From assembly GCA_902490325.1 (NCBI GenBank), contig CABUDJ010000080.1, positions 1 through 7,559 of the forward strand: a DNA stretch of 7,559 nt, given 5' to 3'. This document shows, in pieces, positions 6,754-7,559 of the stretch. Under the pieces are notes generated by a model. That model ran no database searches. It was given only the letters and a program-made list of their open reading frames with translations, and had not been told where the DNA came from. Numbering within the stretch: the stretch's first letter is position 1; the number at the start of each line of letters is the position of its first letter. This DNA comes from an uncultured Collinsella sp. Lineage in GTDB: Bacteria; Actinomycetota; Coriobacteriia; Coriobacteriales; Coriobacteriaceae. A program made the translations under genes and the position numbers.

Positions 6754-6803
6754 CTCCTTTGACGCCCCATCGGGGCGAATCGAGTCGAATCCTCGTGAGT
6801 ATA
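6754..6803 (-). promoter_or_regulatory. M16C gene leader: -10 box, small hairpin and ribosome binding site
   Basis: On the minus strand TATACT (6803-6798) is a good -10 hexamer with no clear -35. The leader then contains CGCCCC-GAT-GGGGCG (6777-6763), a six-base-pair stem with a three-base loop, ending only two bases before the ribosome binding site AAAGGAG (6760-6754). So tight a hairpin next to the site could modulate translation, but this is inference. Confidence 0.45.
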
Positions 6804-6908
6804 CCCATATGGGGCCGCGGCTCTGCGGCGAACTGAAGACGATGCCAACGGATTGGGTAAAGGCCCCGCGTGCCCGCCGCGCGAGCGTGGAAACTTGGAC
6901 GCCTATCG

Positions 6909-7005
6909 AATGAGAGTGGATTTTCGGACGGAATCAGCCTCAAAACGCCCAAAAGCCGTCCAAATATCCACCCTCATTTCCCGACCGTCCAAAATCCACG
7001 TTCAT
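6909..7005. repeat. Three-arm palindromic element with 21-23-nt arms
   Basis: Arm A (6909-6931, beginning AATGAGAGTGGATTTT) is repeated in inverted orientation at 6956-6978 with 3 mismatches in 23, and again inverted and slightly shorter at 6985-7005 (ending CCAAAATCCACGTTCAT). The two inverted arms are therefore also direct repeats of each other. Shared cores are GTGGAT and GGACGG. The A-B pair would form a hairpin with a 24-nt loop. It resembles a dispersed REP- or MITE-like intergenic element, but only a genome-wide search can show that. Confidence 0.7.
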
Positions 7006-7018
7006 CCGCCGCCCGCAC

Positions 7019-7092
7019 ATCTCTCATCTCTCATTCGTCACGAATACGAGAGATAACAGAAAGACGAGAGATAAATATGAGAGATAGCTGAG
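7019..7092. repeat. GAGAGATAA array, copy 1 of a 74-nt direct repeat
   Basis: The unit opens with two tandem heptamers ATCTCTC (7019-7025, 7026-7032), the inverted orientation of the motif. Then come TTCGTcACGAA, a small palindrome, and three forward GAGAGATA cores at 7048, 7066 and 7079, spaced 18 and 13 bp. It aligns without gaps to 7183-7256 with 10 mismatches in 74. Most mismatches in the forward part are C/T swaps at the base before each GAGAGATA, so the motif itself is what has been kept. Confidence 0.85.
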
Positions 7093-7114
7093 CAGCAAAG
7101 AGACAAGCAATCAT

Positions 7115-7161
7115 GGTATTGTCTCAATACCGATTGTCTACCAGCAAAAACATGTTTAAAT
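7115..7161 (+). promoter_or_regulatory. Palindrome and possible promoter between the two arrays
   Basis: GGTATTG (7115-7121) and CAATACC (7125-7131) form a perfect inverted repeat with a 3-nt spacer, a shape typical of a dimeric repressor site. A second pair, GAGACAA (7100-7106) and TTGTCTC (7119-7125), overlaps it. Just downstream TTGTCT (7134-7139) and TTAAAT (7156-7161), 16 bp apart, could serve as -35 and -10 for the AlbA_2 gene. If so, array copy 2 would be transcribed into a leader of about 145 nt. The promoter match is modest. Confidence 0.4.
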
Positions 7162-7182
7162 GAAACAGATGGCAGACATCTT

Positions 7183-7256
7183 ATCTCTCATCTCTCACTC
7201 ATCTCTAATATGAGAGATAACAGATAGATGAGAGATAATTACGAGAGATAACTGAG
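7183..7256. repeat. GAGAGATAA array, copy 2 of a 74-nt direct repeat
   Basis: This copy repeats the layout of 7019-7092 exactly 164 bp downstream: ATCTCTC at 7183-7189 and 7190-7196, then GAGAGATA cores at 7212, 7230 and 7243 with the same 18 and 13 bp spacing. TTATCTCTCATCT (7181-7193) is the perfect reverse complement of 7226-7238, so a hairpin is possible in DNA or RNA. Two degenerate copies, GAGAGAC and GAGAGAA (7254-7267), follow directly. Confidence 0.85.
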
Positions 7257-7312
7257 AGACGAGAGAAATCCATCCGTGGTACACCCGCAGGACCGAGCGA
7301 AAGGACGTGCAG

Positions 7313-7559
7313 ATGAACGAAAACGAACTGACCGGTCTGCTCGAGTCTTTAAGGCGCATGGGCTCGGACGATCTTAACGTCGAGGTCAAGGAGAGCGCCA
7401 CGACGCTTTCCCGCGACGTATGGGAAACGGTCAGCGCTTTCGCAAACACCGCCGGCGGCATCATCGTACTCGGAGTGAGCGAGCGCGCGGGTTTTGTCCC
7501 AGTTGCAAACTTTGAGACCGAGAAAGTGCTCAACCAATTCGTGGCGGGCGTCTGCTCGT
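7313..7559 (+). CDS. AlbA_2 (Schlafen-type) domain protein, N-terminal part only
   Basis: Only the first 82 residues are in the window; the frame is open to the edge. ATG 7313 follows AAAGGA (7300-7305) by seven bases. Residues 22-55 show the N-terminal core of the AlbA_2 domain: the conserved E-x-K in VEVKES (24-26), SAFANTAGG (41-49) and IIVLGV (50-55). Bacterial members, usually annotated as ATP-binding or transcriptional regulator proteins, often carry a GHKL-like and winged-helix region after this domain and are thought to bind nucleic acid; those parts lie outside the window. The neighbouring array of short inverted and direct motifs would suit a DNA-binding product that controls its own gene, but that is inference from position. 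The family call is good; no cellular function can be assigned from this fragment. Confidence 0.85.
   Translation, partial: MNENELTGLLESLRRMGSDDLNVEVKESATTLSRDVWETVSAFANTAGGIIVLGVSERAGFVPVANFETEKVLNQFVAGVCS

Larger units (their letters stand above)
6747..7312. other. Gene-free, repeat-rich intergenic region
   Basis: This stretch of about 570 bp separates two divergent genes. I find no credible coding sequence: the open frames are short, lack ribosome binding sites and resemble nothing. From left to right it holds the M16C leader, a GC-rich part to about 6905 with nothing I recognise, a three-arm palindromic element (6909-7005), then a distinctly AT-richer part (about 7035-7265) with two related GAGAGATAA arrays and a small palindrome between them, and finally the AlbA_2 ribosome binding site. 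Confidence 0.8.

Noticed and set aside
6747..6848. N-terminal extension of the M16C protein by 34 residues
   Set aside because: The extension would read through the -10-like box and the leader hairpin, and it has no ribosome binding site; ATG 6746 has a strong one.
7019..7267. A CRISPR array
   Set aside because: The repeated cores are only 8-9 nt, occur in both orientations, are 13 or 18 bp apart, and have no unique spacers of uniform length.

Overview
The window is high-GC DNA with short intergenic gaps and bacterial gene structure. The gene content, the Shine-Dalgarno sites (AAAGGA, AGGAGG) and the protein sequences suggest a gut Coriobacteriia (Actinomycetota), most likely Collinsella or a close relative. 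The genus is an inference from the overall look of the proteins and was not tested by a search.

Layout, left to right. (1) 75-1063, minus strand: an L-lactate/L-2-hydroxyisocaproate dehydrogenase family gene broken by a frameshift at about 590-625. The foreign patch at the break is a 28-nt perfect inverted copy of a segment about 220 bp away in the same gene. (2) 1274-2200, plus strand: metA, homoserine O-acyltransferase, with Glu at position 111, which predicts acetyl-CoA use. (3) 2243-2839, minus strand: 5-formyltetrahydrofolate cyclo-ligase, convergent with metA. (4) 2857-2948: two inverted-repeat elements, the second a 15-bp hairpin just beyond hicB. (5) 2961-3546, minus strand: a hicA-hicB toxin-antitoxin operon with overlapping genes. 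An operator-like palindrome covers its predicted -10 element, and further upstream lies a 17-nt tandem repeat resembling LexA boxes. (6) 3647-3689: a hairpin with a short T-run between hicA and the next gene. (7) 3702-6746, minus strand: a complete M16C (presequence-protease type) zinc metallopeptidase of 1014 residues. (8) 6747-7312: a gene-free stretch of about 570 bp, packed with repeats. It holds a three-arm 21-23-nt palindromic element, then two 74-nt direct repeats exactly 164 bp apart, each an array of GAGAGATAA motifs in both orientations. (9) 7313 to the window end, plus strand: the start of an AlbA_2 (Schlafen-type) domain protein, cut off by the window edge.

How the genes fit together. 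metA begins methionine synthesis from homoserine, and the cyclo-ligase returns 5-formyl-THF to the one-carbon folate pool that methionine synthesis can draw on. They are convergent, so the link is metabolic and they are not one operon. The dehydrogenase, if intact, would reduce a 2-keto acid with NADH. The M16C peptidase stands alone with its own leader. hicAB and the repeat array plus AlbA_2 gene are the accessory parts. The most unusual items are the duplicated GAGAGATAA array in front of the AlbA_2 gene, the templated inverted patch that breaks the dehydrogenase, and the layered control region of hicAB.
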